This document shows positions 17,387 to 26,346 of a stretch of 64,000 nt of DNA, one piece after another. Every line of letters begins with the position of its first letter. The first letter of the stretch is position 1. The notes beneath the pieces were generated by a model. The model saw only the letters and a program-made list of their open reading frames with translations. It was not told the DNA's origin and did not search any database. The translations under genes were made by a program, and so were the position numbers. Source of the DNA: Occultella gossypii (GTDB lineage: Bacteria; Actinomycetota; Actinomycetes; Actinomycetales; Beutenbergiaceae); the NCBI RefSeq assembly GCF_019947135.1, contig NZ_JAGSHT010000014.1, positions 79,343-143,342 of the forward strand, given 5' to 3'.

Positions 17387-17412
17387 CGACGGCCCCCGTG
17401 CGGGGGCCGTCG
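17387..17412. terminator. Terminator between fdhA and the ABC-2 permease
   Basis: The arms CGACGGCCCCC (17387-17397) and GGGGGCCGTCG (17402-17412) are perfectly complementary with a four-base loop. It lies between two convergent stops and can serve both genes. Confidence 0.85.
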
Positions 17413-17431
17413 GGCGGTCCGGTTTCGGCGG

Positions 17432-18595
17432 TCAGATGGCGCGGGCCAGGCTGCGCCGCAGCAGCACGGAGCCGAGCGCCAGCAGCACCACGGCGAAGGC
17501 GAGCAGCACCGCGAGATCGCCGGCGATATCGGCGAAGGTACCCCCGCGCCGGGTCACCTCGGCGAAAGCCTGGTAGGCCCAGGCATGCGGGGTGAAGTGG
17601 GCGACCGTCTGCAGCGAGTCCGGGAACAGTTCGAGCGGGAGCATGCACCCGCCGAGCGCGGCCAGCACCAGACCAAGACCGACACCGAGCCCGGAGGCGG
17701 CACTGTCGTTGTCCAGCGCCGACCCCACGACCATCGCCGCACCGGCGGCCACAGCCGCGAACATCGCGAGGATCAGTGTGGCAAGCGCGAGGTTGCCCCA
17801 CTCGACGCCGAAGAGCAGGGCGGTGCCGAGCATGATGTACAGCCCCTGGACCATCGCGATCACCCAGCGGCCCAGCGCCTCACCACCGATCACCTGCACG
17901 GTGGCGACCGGCGCCGCGAGGGTCCGGGCCACCACCCGGTACTTGCGGGCCTGGATCATGGTGGCCGACCCGGCGAGGGTGTTCAGGAACACGAACAGCA
18001 GGACCTGCGCGGAGGCACCTACCGTGAAGCCGGAGGCCCCCGCGAAGGCCTCGGAGATGCTGGAGGTGTTCGTCACCGTCACGGTCGGCGCCACCACCTG
18101 CGCCGCGGCGGTCTCGAGTGCCTCGTCGACGGCTGCCGGGTCCGCGCCCGCGCCGACGAGCGCGGCCTCCTGCCGTAGACGCAGCTGCAGCGCATTCAGG
18201 GCCCGATCGACCTGTTGCCGGGCGGTGATGGCGCCGCCGCTCGAGCTCGACGTCACCACGACGGTCAGGTCCTCGTCGGCGTCGAACGCGGCCGCCGCCT
18301 CGTCGGTGAGCTCCAGACCCAGATCCACCCGGCCGCGGGCGATCTGCTCGCTGGCGGCGTCCGCGCCGGCGTAGCTGACCGTGACCGCCGCCTCCTCGAG
18401 CTCGGCCACCAGGGCGGCGCGAAGTGAGGAGTCTGCGCCGCTGATCACCACCCGGCCCGAGGACGACGCGGCCCCGAACTGGGAGCCGATCAGCACCACG
18501 AGGATCAGCGGGAACACGAACACGAAGAACAGGTTCGAGCGGTCCCGCAGGAACCGTCGCAGCTCCACCCCGGCGATGGCACCGACGACCCTCAT
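17432..18595 (-). CDS. ABC-2 exporter permease, second of a pair
   Basis: This is a 387-aa membrane protein. An N-terminal anchor (LFFVFVFPLILVVLIGSQFG) is followed by an extracytoplasmic domain of about 140 residues, then five to six C-terminal helices, the YhgE/NatB-like ABC-2 topology. It overlaps the upstream permease gene by four bases and completes an ATPase-permease-permease operon. Two homologous permeases per ATPase suggest a heterodimeric exporter. The substrate is unknown. Confidence 0.85.
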   Translation of the reverse strand: MRVVGAIAGVELRRFLRDRSNLFFVFVFPLILVVLIGSQFGAASSSGRVVISGADSSLRAALVAELEEAAVTVSYAGADAASEQIARGRVDLGLELTDEAAAAFDADEDLTVVVTSSSSGGAITARQQVDRALNALQLRLRQEAALVGAGADPAAVDEALETAAAQVVAPTVTVTNTSSISEAFAGASGFTVGASAQVLLFVFLNTLAGSATMIQARKYRVVARTLAAPVATVQVIGGEALGRWVIAMVQGLYIMLGTALLFGVEWGNLALATLILAMFAAVAAGAAMVVGSALDNDSAASGLGVGLGLVLAALGGCMLPLELFPDSLQTVAHFTPHAWAYQAFAEVTRRGGTFADIAGDLAVLLAFAVVLLALGSVLLRRSLARAI

Positions 18596-19758
18596 CGGGA
18601 CACCCCCCGGTCGGGGATCAGCCGGGCCACCACGAGCATCACCACGGCGAAGCCGAGCATGATCGCGATCGGCGCAGCGAGGTCGGCGAGCCCGCCGCCG
18701 CTCGAGGTGATGCCGAGCCCGCGGGTGAACGCGGCGATCGGGTTGAGATCGAGAACCCTGGCGAGCGAGCCCGAGGCTGTCACCGGGAAGAACGCGCCGC
18801 CGGCGATGCCGAGCACCATGGCCAGGATGGACTGGATGATGCCGGCCTGCTCGGCCGTCCGGGCAACCCGCACCACGATGAAGGTCAGTGAGGTGATCGC
18901 GGTGACCACGGACAGGATCAGCAGCCCGACGAGGGCCGGCGGTCCGAACGAGACGTCGAAGAACAGCCCGCCGAGGGTCAGCAGGACGGACGTCGCCACG
19001 ACGCCGAGGACGAACGCGGTCAGCGCCTTGGCGAGCACGATCAGACCCGGGCGCATCGGCATCGACTGGAGCCGGGCCAGCGTGCCTTCCTGCCGTTCGG
19101 AGATCAGTCCGAGCACCCCGAAGCCGACCGTGAAGGTGAGGAAGAGGCCCGCCTGCCCGGCGACGAGCGCGGCCCCTTGCCCCAACTGTTCATCGGACGT
19201 CTCGCCCTCCGTGGACTCGACCGTCGGCCCGGCGGTGGCCGCCTCGACCGCGACGCGCCCGAGCTCCTCGGGGTCGAGACCGAGCCCACCGCCTGCGGTT
19301 GCCGCGACCGTGCCGGCTGCGTAGGCGTCGAGGACCGACTGGCTGACGACGATCACCACGCCGGTCTCGAGGCCGGAGGTGTCCCCCTCGACGAACTCGA
19401 GGTCGCCACCGGTGCCGGCGAGCACGTCCTCGCCGAAACCCTCCGGAACGATCATGGCCAGGTTGGCCTCGCCGTCGGCCACCGCGGTCCGTGCCACTTC
19501 CGCCGGCACCTGCTCGACGGTCACGTCCACGACGCCGGTCCCGGTGATCGCATCGAGCAGGGTCTGCGCGACCTCGTCGTCGGCCGGCGCGGACACCGCG
19601 ACCGTCACCGGCTCGAGCTCGATCTCGTCGGTCCCACCGAAGACCAGGTTGAACACGAACATCAGGGCGAGCGGCACGATCAGCGAGAAGATGATCACCG
19701 ACTTGTCGCGGAGGCGCTGGCGCAGGTCGGATGAGGTCATCACCCACAGTTGTCGCAT
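18592..19758 (-). CDS. ABC-2 exporter permease, first of a pair
   Basis: This is a 388-aa permease. The N-terminal helix VIIFSLIVPLALMFVFNLVF precedes a large Asp/Glu/Val-rich extracytoplasmic domain (about 40-200), then about five helices. The start ATG 19758 lies four bases after the ATPase stop; an internal ATG seven codons later (MTSSDLRQ) is an alternative. It is paralogous to the following permease in layout and length and is presumed to form a heterodimer with it. Confidence 0.85.
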   Translation of the reverse strand: MRQLWVMTSSDLRQRLRDKSVIIFSLIVPLALMFVFNLVFGGTDEIELEPVTVAVSAPADDEVAQTLLDAITGTGVVDVTVEQVPAEVARTAVADGEANLAMIVPEGFGEDVLAGTGGDLEFVEGDTSGLETGVVIVVSQSVLDAYAAGTVAATAGGGLGLDPEELGRVAVEAATAGPTVESTEGETSDEQLGQGAALVAGQAGLFLTFTVGFGVLGLISERQEGTLARLQSMPMRPGLIVLAKALTAFVLGVVATSVLLTLGGLFFDVSFGPPALVGLLILSVVTAITSLTFIVVRVARTAEQAGIIQSILAMVLGIAGGAFFPVTASGSLARVLDLNPIAAFTRGLGITSSGGGLADLAAPIAIMLGFAVVMLVVARLIPDRGVSR

Positions 19759-19762
19759 CGGA

Positions 19763-20767
19763 TCAGTCCCGCAACGCTCTGCCGGTGAGGTGCAGGAAGA
19801 CCTGCTCGAGGTTCGGGCGGGTGATCTCCACGTCCGCCAACGTCACACCCGCCGCGATCGCTCGGGTGACGAGCTCGGCGACGGCGGTCGGTGCCTCGCG
19901 GACGGCGAGCGAGAGTCCCGTGCGGTCCACGTCGACCTGTTCGACGGCGGCCAGGTCACCCAGGGCGTCGGCGGCCGCGGCGAGGTCACCGGAACCGTCC
20001 AGGCGGACCCGGTCCAGCCCGCCGATGAGCCGGATCAGCTCGTCCCGGGTGCCCTCGGCCTGCAGCTGCCCGGAGTCGACGATTCCGATGCGGTCGCAGA
20101 GCCGCTCCGCCTCCTCCATGTAGTGGGTCGTGTACAGCACCGCCATGCCCTCTCCTGACAACGCCTCCACCGACTCCAGGATGGCGTTGCGCGACTGCGG
20201 GTCGACGCCGACGGTCGGCTCGTCGAGGATGAGCAGGGTGGGCCGGTGCAGGAGTCCGATCCCGATGTTCAGGCGGCGCTTCATGCCGCCGGAGTACTCC
20301 TTGGCCGGATCACCTGCACGGTCGGTCAGCCCCACGAGATCGAGGACCTCGTCGACACGGGTGGTCAGTTCCTTGCCGCGCAGGCCCTGCAGCCGACCGA
20401 AGAAGTTCAGGTTCTGCCGGCCCTTGAGCTCGGGGTAGATGGCCAGGTCCTGGGGCACGAGCCCGATGTGCCGCTTCACGGCGACCCGGGACGGGCCCAT
20501 CTGCTCACCGAGCACCCGGACCGCTCCGGAGTCGGCTGCGAGCAGCCCGGCGATCATGGAGATCGTGGTGGTCTTGCCGGCGCCGTTCGGGCCGAGCAGA
20601 CCGTACGTCTCGCCGGGTGCGATCTCGAAGGAGATCCCGTCGACGGCGGTGAGTTCGCCGTATCGTCGGACCACCTCCTCGACCTCGAGAACACGCCGAC
20701 TCGTCGTGCTTCCGCGCTCATGCGCCACAGGCGTCCCCAGCCGTCGATCGTCCCCGTCCGCGGCCAT
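19763..20767 (-). CDS. ABC exporter ATP-binding protein
   Basis: This is a 334-aa ATPase with Walker A GPNGAGKT, the Q-loop LVPQDLAIYPEL, signature YSGGMKRRLNIG, Walker B LLILDEPTVGVDPQSRN and H-loop TTHYMEEAERLCD. A C-terminal domain of about 90 residues follows the nucleotide-binding fold, as in exporters of the DrrA/NatA type. It is the first gene of the three-gene operon. ATG 20767 was chosen as the last start before conserved sequence with plausible length; a long in-frame extension upstream would run into the divergent Nudix gene promoter. Confidence 0.87.
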   Translation of the reverse strand: MAADGDDRRLGTPVAHERGSTTSRRVLEVEEVVRRYGELTAVDGISFEIAPGETYGLLGPNGAGKTTTISMIAGLLAADSGAVRVLGEQMGPSRVAVKRHIGLVPQDLAIYPELKGRQNLNFFGRLQGLRGKELTTRVDEVLDLVGLTDRAGDPAKEYSGGMKRRLNIGIGLLHRPTLLILDEPTVGVDPQSRNAILESVEALSGEGMAVLYTTHYMEEAERLCDRIGIVDSGQLQAEGTRDELIRLIGGLDRVRLDGSGDLAAAADALGDLAAVEQVDVDRTGLSLAVREAPTAVAELVTRAIAAGVTLADVEITRPNLEQVFLHLTGRALRD

Positions 20768-20877
20768 GGTGACATACCCGGGCGACGACGGGCGAGAGCA
20801 TTCGCCCAGCCACCCGTGCGAGGGTCCGCGCCGGCACTGCGCACCGGCGCACGGACCTGGCCCGTAGGCTGGCTGAC

Positions 20878-21570
20878 GTGCAGCCACGTCGCGACGAACT
20901 CTCCGAGCTCGCGGCCTGGGCCGCGTCCGGCCGGTTCGAACCGCTGGGCGGAGCCCACGCCTACTCCGAGGAGACCTCGAGGGGGTTCCGGCGCTCCGGG
21001 GTGCTGCTGCTGTTCACGCCGACCGCGCGGGCCGGCTCGGATCCGGGCCTGGACCTGTTCCTGGTGCAGCGGTCCCCGTTGCTGCGCCATCACCCGGGTC
21101 AGATCGCCCTGCCCGGCGGGCGGCTCGAGCCCGGCGAGGACGCCGTCGCCGCGGCCGTGCGCGAGACGCACGAGGAGACCGGCATCACCCCCGATCAGGT
21201 GGAGGTCGCCGGTCCGTTACCCCCGGTGCTGGTGCCGCTCAGCGAGTTCGTGGTCACCCCGGTGCTCGCCTGGTCGGAGACGGCCCATGCACGGGACGAG
21301 GTCGCGCCCGGGGAGGTCCTGCACACGCTTCGGGTCCCGGTGGCCGAACTGCTCGACCCGGCCGCGCGGGCCACGGTGCACATGGGCGGCTTCGGCAGCC
21401 GCGGGTTCCGCCGCCCGACCGGCTGGGTGTGGGGCTTCACCGGGAACCTGCTCGACCATGTCTTCGACCAGCTCGGTTGGACGGTGCCGTGGGACCCCGG
21501 CAACGTCTACCGGATGGGGTGGGACGAGGCCCGCGGCGCCGACCTGCTCACGAAGCCGGGCGAGCCGTGA
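20878..21570 (+). CDS. Nudix hydrolase, CoA-pyrophosphatase type
   Basis: This is a 230-aa Nudix protein. The Nudix box GGRLEPGEDAVAAAVRETHE continues into ETGI, and the preceding LLRHHPGQIALPGG is the UPF0035/CoA-pyrophosphatase signature (NudL/PCD1-like). It probably hydrolyses CoA or its derivatives to phosphopantetheine and 3',5'-ADP (family inference). GTG 20878 lies seven nt after a TAGGCT box, a leaderless layout. It is divergent from the ABC exporter operon and convergent with putA. Confidence 0.82.
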   Translation: MQPRRDELSELAAWAASGRFEPLGGAHAYSEETSRGFRRSGVLLLFTPTARAGSDPGLDLFLVQRSPLLRHHPGQIALPGGRLEPGEDAVAAAVRETHEETGITPDQVEVAGPLPPVLVPLSEFVVTPVLAWSETAHARDEVAPGEVLHTLRVPVAELLDPAARATVHMGGFGSRGFRRPTGWVWGFTGNLLDHVFDQLGWTVPWDPGNVYRMGWDEARGADLLTKPGEP

Positions 21571-21615
21571 CCGGAGCGGGGCACCGCGAACCGGCGCCGG
21601 GCACCGGCTGGGATC

Positions 21616-24600
21616 TCAGCCAGCCGGCGCTGCGGCGGCCGCTCCAGGGGATTCCGGTTCCCGCGGCGCAGGCGGCAGGTGCCCGAACCGGTGCCGAGTG
21701 CTGCTGATCGCCTGCTCGCGGAGCACGCCGAGCATCTCCCTGCGCCCGGATGCGAGTACCTCTCCGGTGAGCAGGGTGACGTCGGCGTCGGGCGCCGCGG
21801 TGGCCGCCCAGAGGTCGTCGGCCCGGCCGATCACCCGCACCCGCCCGCGCACGTCCCCCGCGGCGATCCGGTCGGCGAACTCCTGAGCCGTCTCGGTGCG
21901 CCAGCCCATGTATCCGATGGCACGGGCCGCGTCGCTGAAGCCTGCGGCGGACTCGTTCGCCGCGACGGCGACATCCGCGGCGAGGCTCACACTCACCGGT
22001 ACGCCGGCGCACTCGGCCGCGAGCGCGACCCGGGCGACCTCGATCGGCAGGGTGCGCGCCTGGGCACGGATGGTCAGGTGCGGGATCGGGCGGTACCGGA
22101 ACACGTTCGACTCGCTGCGCAGCGCCGACGGGTCGGCCTCGACGCGGAACACGTCGTCGCGGGCGGCGGCGTCCGAACTCATCGACACCTCCAGCCACTC
22201 CCTCTCACCGGGATCTGTGGTGAGCGCGGCCAGCGTCTGCGCCAGCGCGCGCACCCGGGTCCCGGGGACCCCGGCGCCGGCGGGCCGGTGCTCCTGGATC
22301 CAGGTGCCGAGCTGGGCCACGTAGTTCGGTCCGCCCGCCTTCGCCCCCGGTCCGACGGCGGATCGCTTCCAGCCGCCGAAGGACTGACGACGCACGATCG
22401 CCCCGGTGGTGTGCCGGTTGACGTACCCGTTGCCGACCTCGATCCGATCGCTCCAGCGGGCGATCTCATCCGCGTCGAGGCTGTGCAGCCCGCCTGTGAG
22501 CCCGAAGGGCACCGCGTTCGCGATGTCGATCGCATCGTCCAGGGTGGCGGCGGTCATGACGCCGAGGACGGGGCCGAAGTACTCGGTGAGATGGAACGGG
22601 GACCCGGGCCAGACGCCCTCCTTGACACCGGGCGACCAGAGCCGACCGGAGGGGTCGAGCCGACGCGGCTCCACCATCCAGGTCTCCCCCGGCTCCAGCC
22701 GGGTGAGGGCGTCGAGCAGCTTGCCGCCTGCGGGCTCGATGATCGGCCCCATGGTGGTGCCGAGGTCCTCCGGCCAGCCGACCCGCACCGAGGCGACGGC
22801 GTCGATCAGGTGCCGCCGGAAGCGTTCCGAACCGGCCACCGAGCCGACCAGGATGAGCAGCGAGGCCGCCGAGCACTTCTGGCCGGCGTGCCCGAACGCA
22901 CTGCGAAGGACATCCGCGACGGCGAGGTCGTAGTCGGCGCTCGGCGTCACGATCAGCGCGTTCTTGCCGCTGGTCTCGGCGAGCACCCCGGGACCGCCGG
23001 GATGGTCGGCCCGCCACTGGGTGAACATCCGGGCCGTCTCCCAGGCACCGGTCAGGATGACCGTCTCGACCTGCGGGTGCGCGACCAGGTGTCGGCCGAC
23101 CTCATCCTCGGCGACCCGCACCACGCTCAGCACGTCGCGGTCGTGCCCGTGCTCGGCCAGGGCTCCGTGGATCGCCTCCACCACCACTTCCGTGCACCCG
23201 GGCACGGCGGGGGCCGGCTTGATGATCACGGGTGAACCGGCCGCGAGCGCGGCCAGCACCCCGCCGGCCGGGATCGCGACCGGGAAGTTCCAGGGTGGGG
23301 TGACGAGCACCAGTCCGGTCGGGGTGAAGGCGAGCCCTTCGGCCTCGGACAGCCGCTCGAGGTCGAGGGCGGAGTCCGCGTAGTACCGGGCGAAGTCGAC
23401 CGCTTCGGAGACCTCCGGATCGGCCTCGCCGACGGTCTTGCCGCCCTCGTGGGCCATCTGCGTGACCAGGTCGGCGCGGCGCGCCTCGATGGCGTCGGCG
23501 GCGGTGCGCAGCACCGCAGCCCGTTCCACAGCCGGCAGAGCCGCCCAGGTGGCGCCGGCGCGCCTGGCCCGAGTGACGACGTCGTCCACCATGGCCACCG
23601 TGGTCAGCTCGGGTGAGGTGAGCGCCCGAGCCGGGCCCTCGAGGGCCGTCACCGCCCAGTCCCGGGTACTCGAGACCGCCGGGTCGGAGTCCACCGAGTT
23701 CGCGAAGTCTGCACCCGCCGGCGTCCGCTCCCGGGTCCGGCGGGGTCGGTCGGAGACCGTCCTGCGGGCCTCGACGCTCGCCCGGAACCGCGCCTCCTGA
23801 TCGGCCATCACGGCGCGTGCGTCATGACCGTGGCCGGTCCCGCCGGCGAACAGGGCGTGCAGGAAGTTCTCCGGGGCGGCGTTCTCCTCCAGCCGGCGCA
23901 CCAGGTAGGACACGGCCACGTCGAAGTCCGCCGGCGCCACCACCGGCGTGTACAGGATCAGCGGACCGCCGGCGCGCAGGTCCGCCGCGACCGCACGGGC
24001 CTGCGCAGGCGCCATGCCCTGGAGCATCTCGACGTCGAGCATCCCGGCGACACCGCGGCCGGTCGCGAGCAGGTGCGCGAGGGCGACGTCGAACAGGTTG
24101 TGCGAGGCGACGCCGATCCGCAACGCGCCGAGGGACTCCCCGCGCAGCGCCTCGTCGAGGGCCCGCACGTAGTTGGCGTCCACCTCCGCCTTCGTGCCGA
24201 ACGGCGCCTGCGTCCAGCCGTGCAGCTCGGCCTCCACTCGCTCCATCGCCAGGTTGGCGCCCTTGACGAGCCGCACCTTGATCGGCGCCCCACCGAGTTC
24301 CCGGCGGCGGCGAGCGAACGCGATCAGCCGGCGCAGCGCGCCCGCCGAATCCGGCAGGTAGGCCTGGAGCACGATCCCGGCCTCGAGTCCGAGGAACTCC
24401 GGCTCGAGGCAGATCGCCTCGAACACCTCGACGGTGAGGTCGAGGTCGCGGTACTCCTCCATGTCCAGGTTCACGAACGCCACCGGCGTCTTCGCCGCGG
24501 CGGACCGGTACAGCGGCCGGAGGCGTTCGAGCACCCGCTTGGTGGTGCCCGCGGTGTCCCAGGTGCTGATCTGGGACACCAGCGAGGAGACCTTGATCGA

Positions 24601-25227
24601 GACGTAGTCGACATCGGGGCGTTCCAGCAGTGCCCGGGTCCGCTCCGCGCGGCGCAGTGCCTCCATCTCGCCGTGCACGTGCTCGCCGAGCAGGTTGACG
24701 TTCAGGCGATAGCCCTCCGCCCGGGCCTTGGCGAGGTGGGCGCCGAGGGCCGGGTCCTGGGCGTCCACCACCAGGTGCCCGACGAGCTGGCGCAGCCGCT
24801 GCCGGGCCAGGGGAACCACCACGCCGGGTGCCACACCGGCCACCGCGGACCCGAGCCCGAGCAGGCCACGGTCCGCCTTCGACAGGAACCCACCGGCGGC
24901 GTCGGCGCGGATCCGGCCCAGTTCGTCCGCGGCGACCCTCAGGTCCTCCGGACGTGCCACACGGTCCACGAACCGGACCGCCAGGTCGAGCCCGGCCGGG
25001 TCGGCGACGAGCGCCGCCAGTCGCGCCGTGGCCCGTCGCTCGGCACCGCTCTCCCCCGCGTGGGTCGCGCTCGCCCAGCGGTGCGCGAGCGCCACCGCGT
25101 CCTCGACGACGTCGTCGACCGTGGGCATCCGGCCCGGCCCGGGCACGGTCGGCATCGAACCCGCGGTGGTCCGTACCGGATCCGTTCGGTGGGTCGGTTC
25201 CTGGGGGTGGTCGGTCGGGACGGTCAT
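21616..25227 (-). CDS. putA: Bifunctional proline dehydrogenase / P5C dehydrogenase
   Basis: This is a 1203-aa fusion that oxidises proline to glutamate. The N-terminal FAD-dependent proline dehydrogenase barrel (about 100-470) has RLVKGANLAMERVEAELHGW, and RIGVASHNLFD. The aldehyde dehydrogenase domain (about 520-1000) has the nucleotide-binding TPPWNFPVAIPAGG, LAETSGKN, and catalytic Cys near residue 785 in FGHAGQKCSAASLL. A C-terminal region of about 200 residues follows. There is no N-terminal ribbon-helix-helix, so it should not be a transcriptional autorepressor like E. coli PutA. ATG 25227 lies six nt after CAAGAT. The inverted repeat CCGGCTGG/CCAGCCGG (21604-21627) around the stop may end transcription. 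Confidence 0.92.
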   Translation of the reverse strand: MTVPTDHPQEPTHRTDPVRTTAGSMPTVPGPGRMPTVDDVVEDAVALAHRWASATHAGESGAERRATARLAALVADPAGLDLAVRFVDRVARPEDLRVAADELGRIRADAAGGFLSKADRGLLGLGSAVAGVAPGVVVPLARQRLRQLVGHLVVDAQDPALGAHLAKARAEGYRLNVNLLGEHVHGEMEALRRAERTRALLERPDVDYVSIKVSSLVSQISTWDTAGTTKRVLERLRPLYRSAAAKTPVAFVNLDMEEYRDLDLTVEVFEAICLEPEFLGLEAGIVLQAYLPDSAGALRRLIAFARRRRELGGAPIKVRLVKGANLAMERVEAELHGWTQAPFGTKAEVDANYVRALDEALRGESLGALRIGVASHNLFDVALAHLLATGRGVAGMLDVEMLQGMAPAQARAVAADLRAGGPLILYTPVVAPADFDVAVSYLVRRLEENAAPENFLHALFAGGTGHGHDARAVMADQEARFRASVEARRTVSDRPRRTRERTPAGADFANSVDSDPAVSSTRDWAVTALEGPARALTSPELTTVAMVDDVVTRARRAGATWAALPAVERAAVLRTAADAIEARRADLVTQMAHEGGKTVGEADPEVSEAVDFARYYADSALDLERLSEAEGLAFTPTGLVLVTPPWNFPVAIPAGGVLAALAAGSPVIIKPAPAVPGCTEVVVEAIHGALAEHGHDRDVLSVVRVAEDEVGRHLVAHPQVETVILTGAWETARMFTQWRADHPGGPGVLAETSGKNALIVTPSADYDLAVADVLRSAFGHAGQKCSAASLLILVGSVAGSERFRRHLIDAVASVRVGWPEDLGTTMGPIIEPAGGKLLDALTRLEPGETWMVEPRRLDPSGRLWSPGVKEGVWPGSPFHLTEYFGPVLGVMTAATLDDAIDIANAVPFGLTGGLHSLDADEIARWSDRIEVGNGYVNRHTTGAIVRRQSFGGWKRSAVGPGAKAGGPNYVAQLGTWIQEHRPAGAGVPGTRVRALAQTLAALTTDPGEREWLEVSMSSDAAARDDVFRVEADPSALRSESNVFRYRPIPHLTIRAQARTLPIEVARVALAAECAGVPVSVSLAADVAVAANESAAGFSDAARAIGYMGWRTETAQEFADRIAAGDVRGRVRVIGRADDLWAATAAPDADVTLLTGEVLASGRREMLGVLREQAISSTRHRFGHLPPAPREPESPGAAAAAPAG

Positions 25228-25283
25228 GCTCCCATCTTGCGTGCTCTGCGCCCGAGACGTCATTTCGGGCACGGGGTGTCGCA

Positions 25284-26261
25284 TCAGTGCCGGGCGACGA
25301 TCTCGTCGAACATCGCCTCGAGTTTCGGGTCACCGACGGGTCCGAAGCCCTGTTCCAGGTGCCAGGCCACGGACTCGGCGAATCCCTGTTCCACGGTAGT
25401 GCTCGGGGCGAATTCCGGCACGAAGGCGCGGATCTTGCTGTTGTCCAGGACGAACGAGTTGGCCTTGTCACCGAGCATCCCGGCGCCGAAGTCGGCGTCC
25501 ACGGCGGCCATCTCGGTCGCCGGCACGTGCAGCAGGTTCGCCTCGACGTCGAGAGTCTCGGACAGGATCGTGAAGATCTCGTTCCAGGTGGGCGCGAAGT
25601 CCGAGGTGATGTGGAACGCCTCACCGACGGCGTCGGCGCGCCCGAGCAGGCCGACGAACCCGACGGCGAAGTCCCGCGCGTGCGTGAGTGTCCACTGCGT
25701 GGTGCCGTCGCCGACGACGGCGACCGGCGCACCGCGGAGCATCCGGGCGGCGTCCGTCCAGCCGCCGGACGTCGGTACCCGGGTCCGGTCGTAGGTGGCC
25801 GAGGGCCGCACCACGGTCACCGGGAAGCCGCGGTCGGCGTGCGCGGCGAGGAGCAGTTCCTCGCTCTCGGCCTTGTCCCGGGAGTACTGCCAGTACGGGT
25901 TCTCCAGCGGCGTCTCCTCGGTGACCGGCAGTACGGCGGGTGGCGTCTGGTACGCGGAGGCGGAACTGATGTAGACGAACTGGCCGGTCCGGCCGGTGAA
26001 GAACTCGACGTCCGCGGCCGCGTGCTCCGGCGTGAACGAACGGAACTGGGCCACCGCGTCGAACTCGCGGCCGGCCAGGGCCTCGCCGAGCGCGGCCGCG
26101 TCGTGTGCGTCCGCGTGCAGCACCTCGACGCCGTCGGGCAGGGTCCGGGTGTGCGTGGTCCCGCGGTTCAGCACTGTCACGGCCATCCCCCGGGACAGGG
26201 CAAGGTCCACGCAGGACGCGCTGATCTGGCCGTTCCCACCGATGAACAACACACTCGTCAC
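25284..26261 (-). CDS. NAD-dependent epimerase/reductase, extended SDR-like
   Basis: This is a 325-aa Rossmann-fold protein. The N-terminal VTSVLFIGGNGQISASCVDL is the nucleotide-binding loop, and the YISSASAY and YWQYSRDKAESE segments match the Ser and YxxxK region of extended SDRs. The GTG start at 26261 follows GAGGAGAGA by about eight nt. It is a tandem relative of the next gene upstream on the same strand, which shares the IGGNGQI motif. The substrate is unknown; isoflavone-reductase or nucleoside-sugar-epimerase annotations would be guesses. Confidence 0.82.
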   Translation of the reverse strand: MTSVLFIGGNGQISASCVDLALSRGMAVTVLNRGTTHTRTLPDGVEVLHADAHDAAALGEALAGREFDAVAQFRSFTPEHAAADVEFFTGRTGQFVYISSASAYQTPPAVLPVTEETPLENPYWQYSRDKAESEELLLAAHADRGFPVTVVRPSATYDRTRVPTSGGWTDAARMLRGAPVAVVGDGTTQWTLTHARDFAVGFVGLLGRADAVGEAFHITSDFAPTWNEIFTILSETLDVEANLLHVPATEMAAVDADFGAGMLGDKANSFVLDNSKIRAFVPEFAPSTTVEQGFAESVAWHLEQGFGPVGDPKLEAMFDEIVARH

Positions 26262-26346
26262 GATGTCTCTCCTCGGGCGTGGCCCCGGTGGGCCGGGGCG
26301 GGTCTGGCACAGGATCGGCCCAGGCGCGGTGCCGACAGGTACGAAC

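Noticed and set aside
10877..21570. A secondary-metabolite gene cluster around the AfsR-type regulator
   Set aside because: Apart from the regulator and exporters there are no synthases, carrier proteins or tailoring enzymes. fdhA and the Nudix gene are general metabolism.
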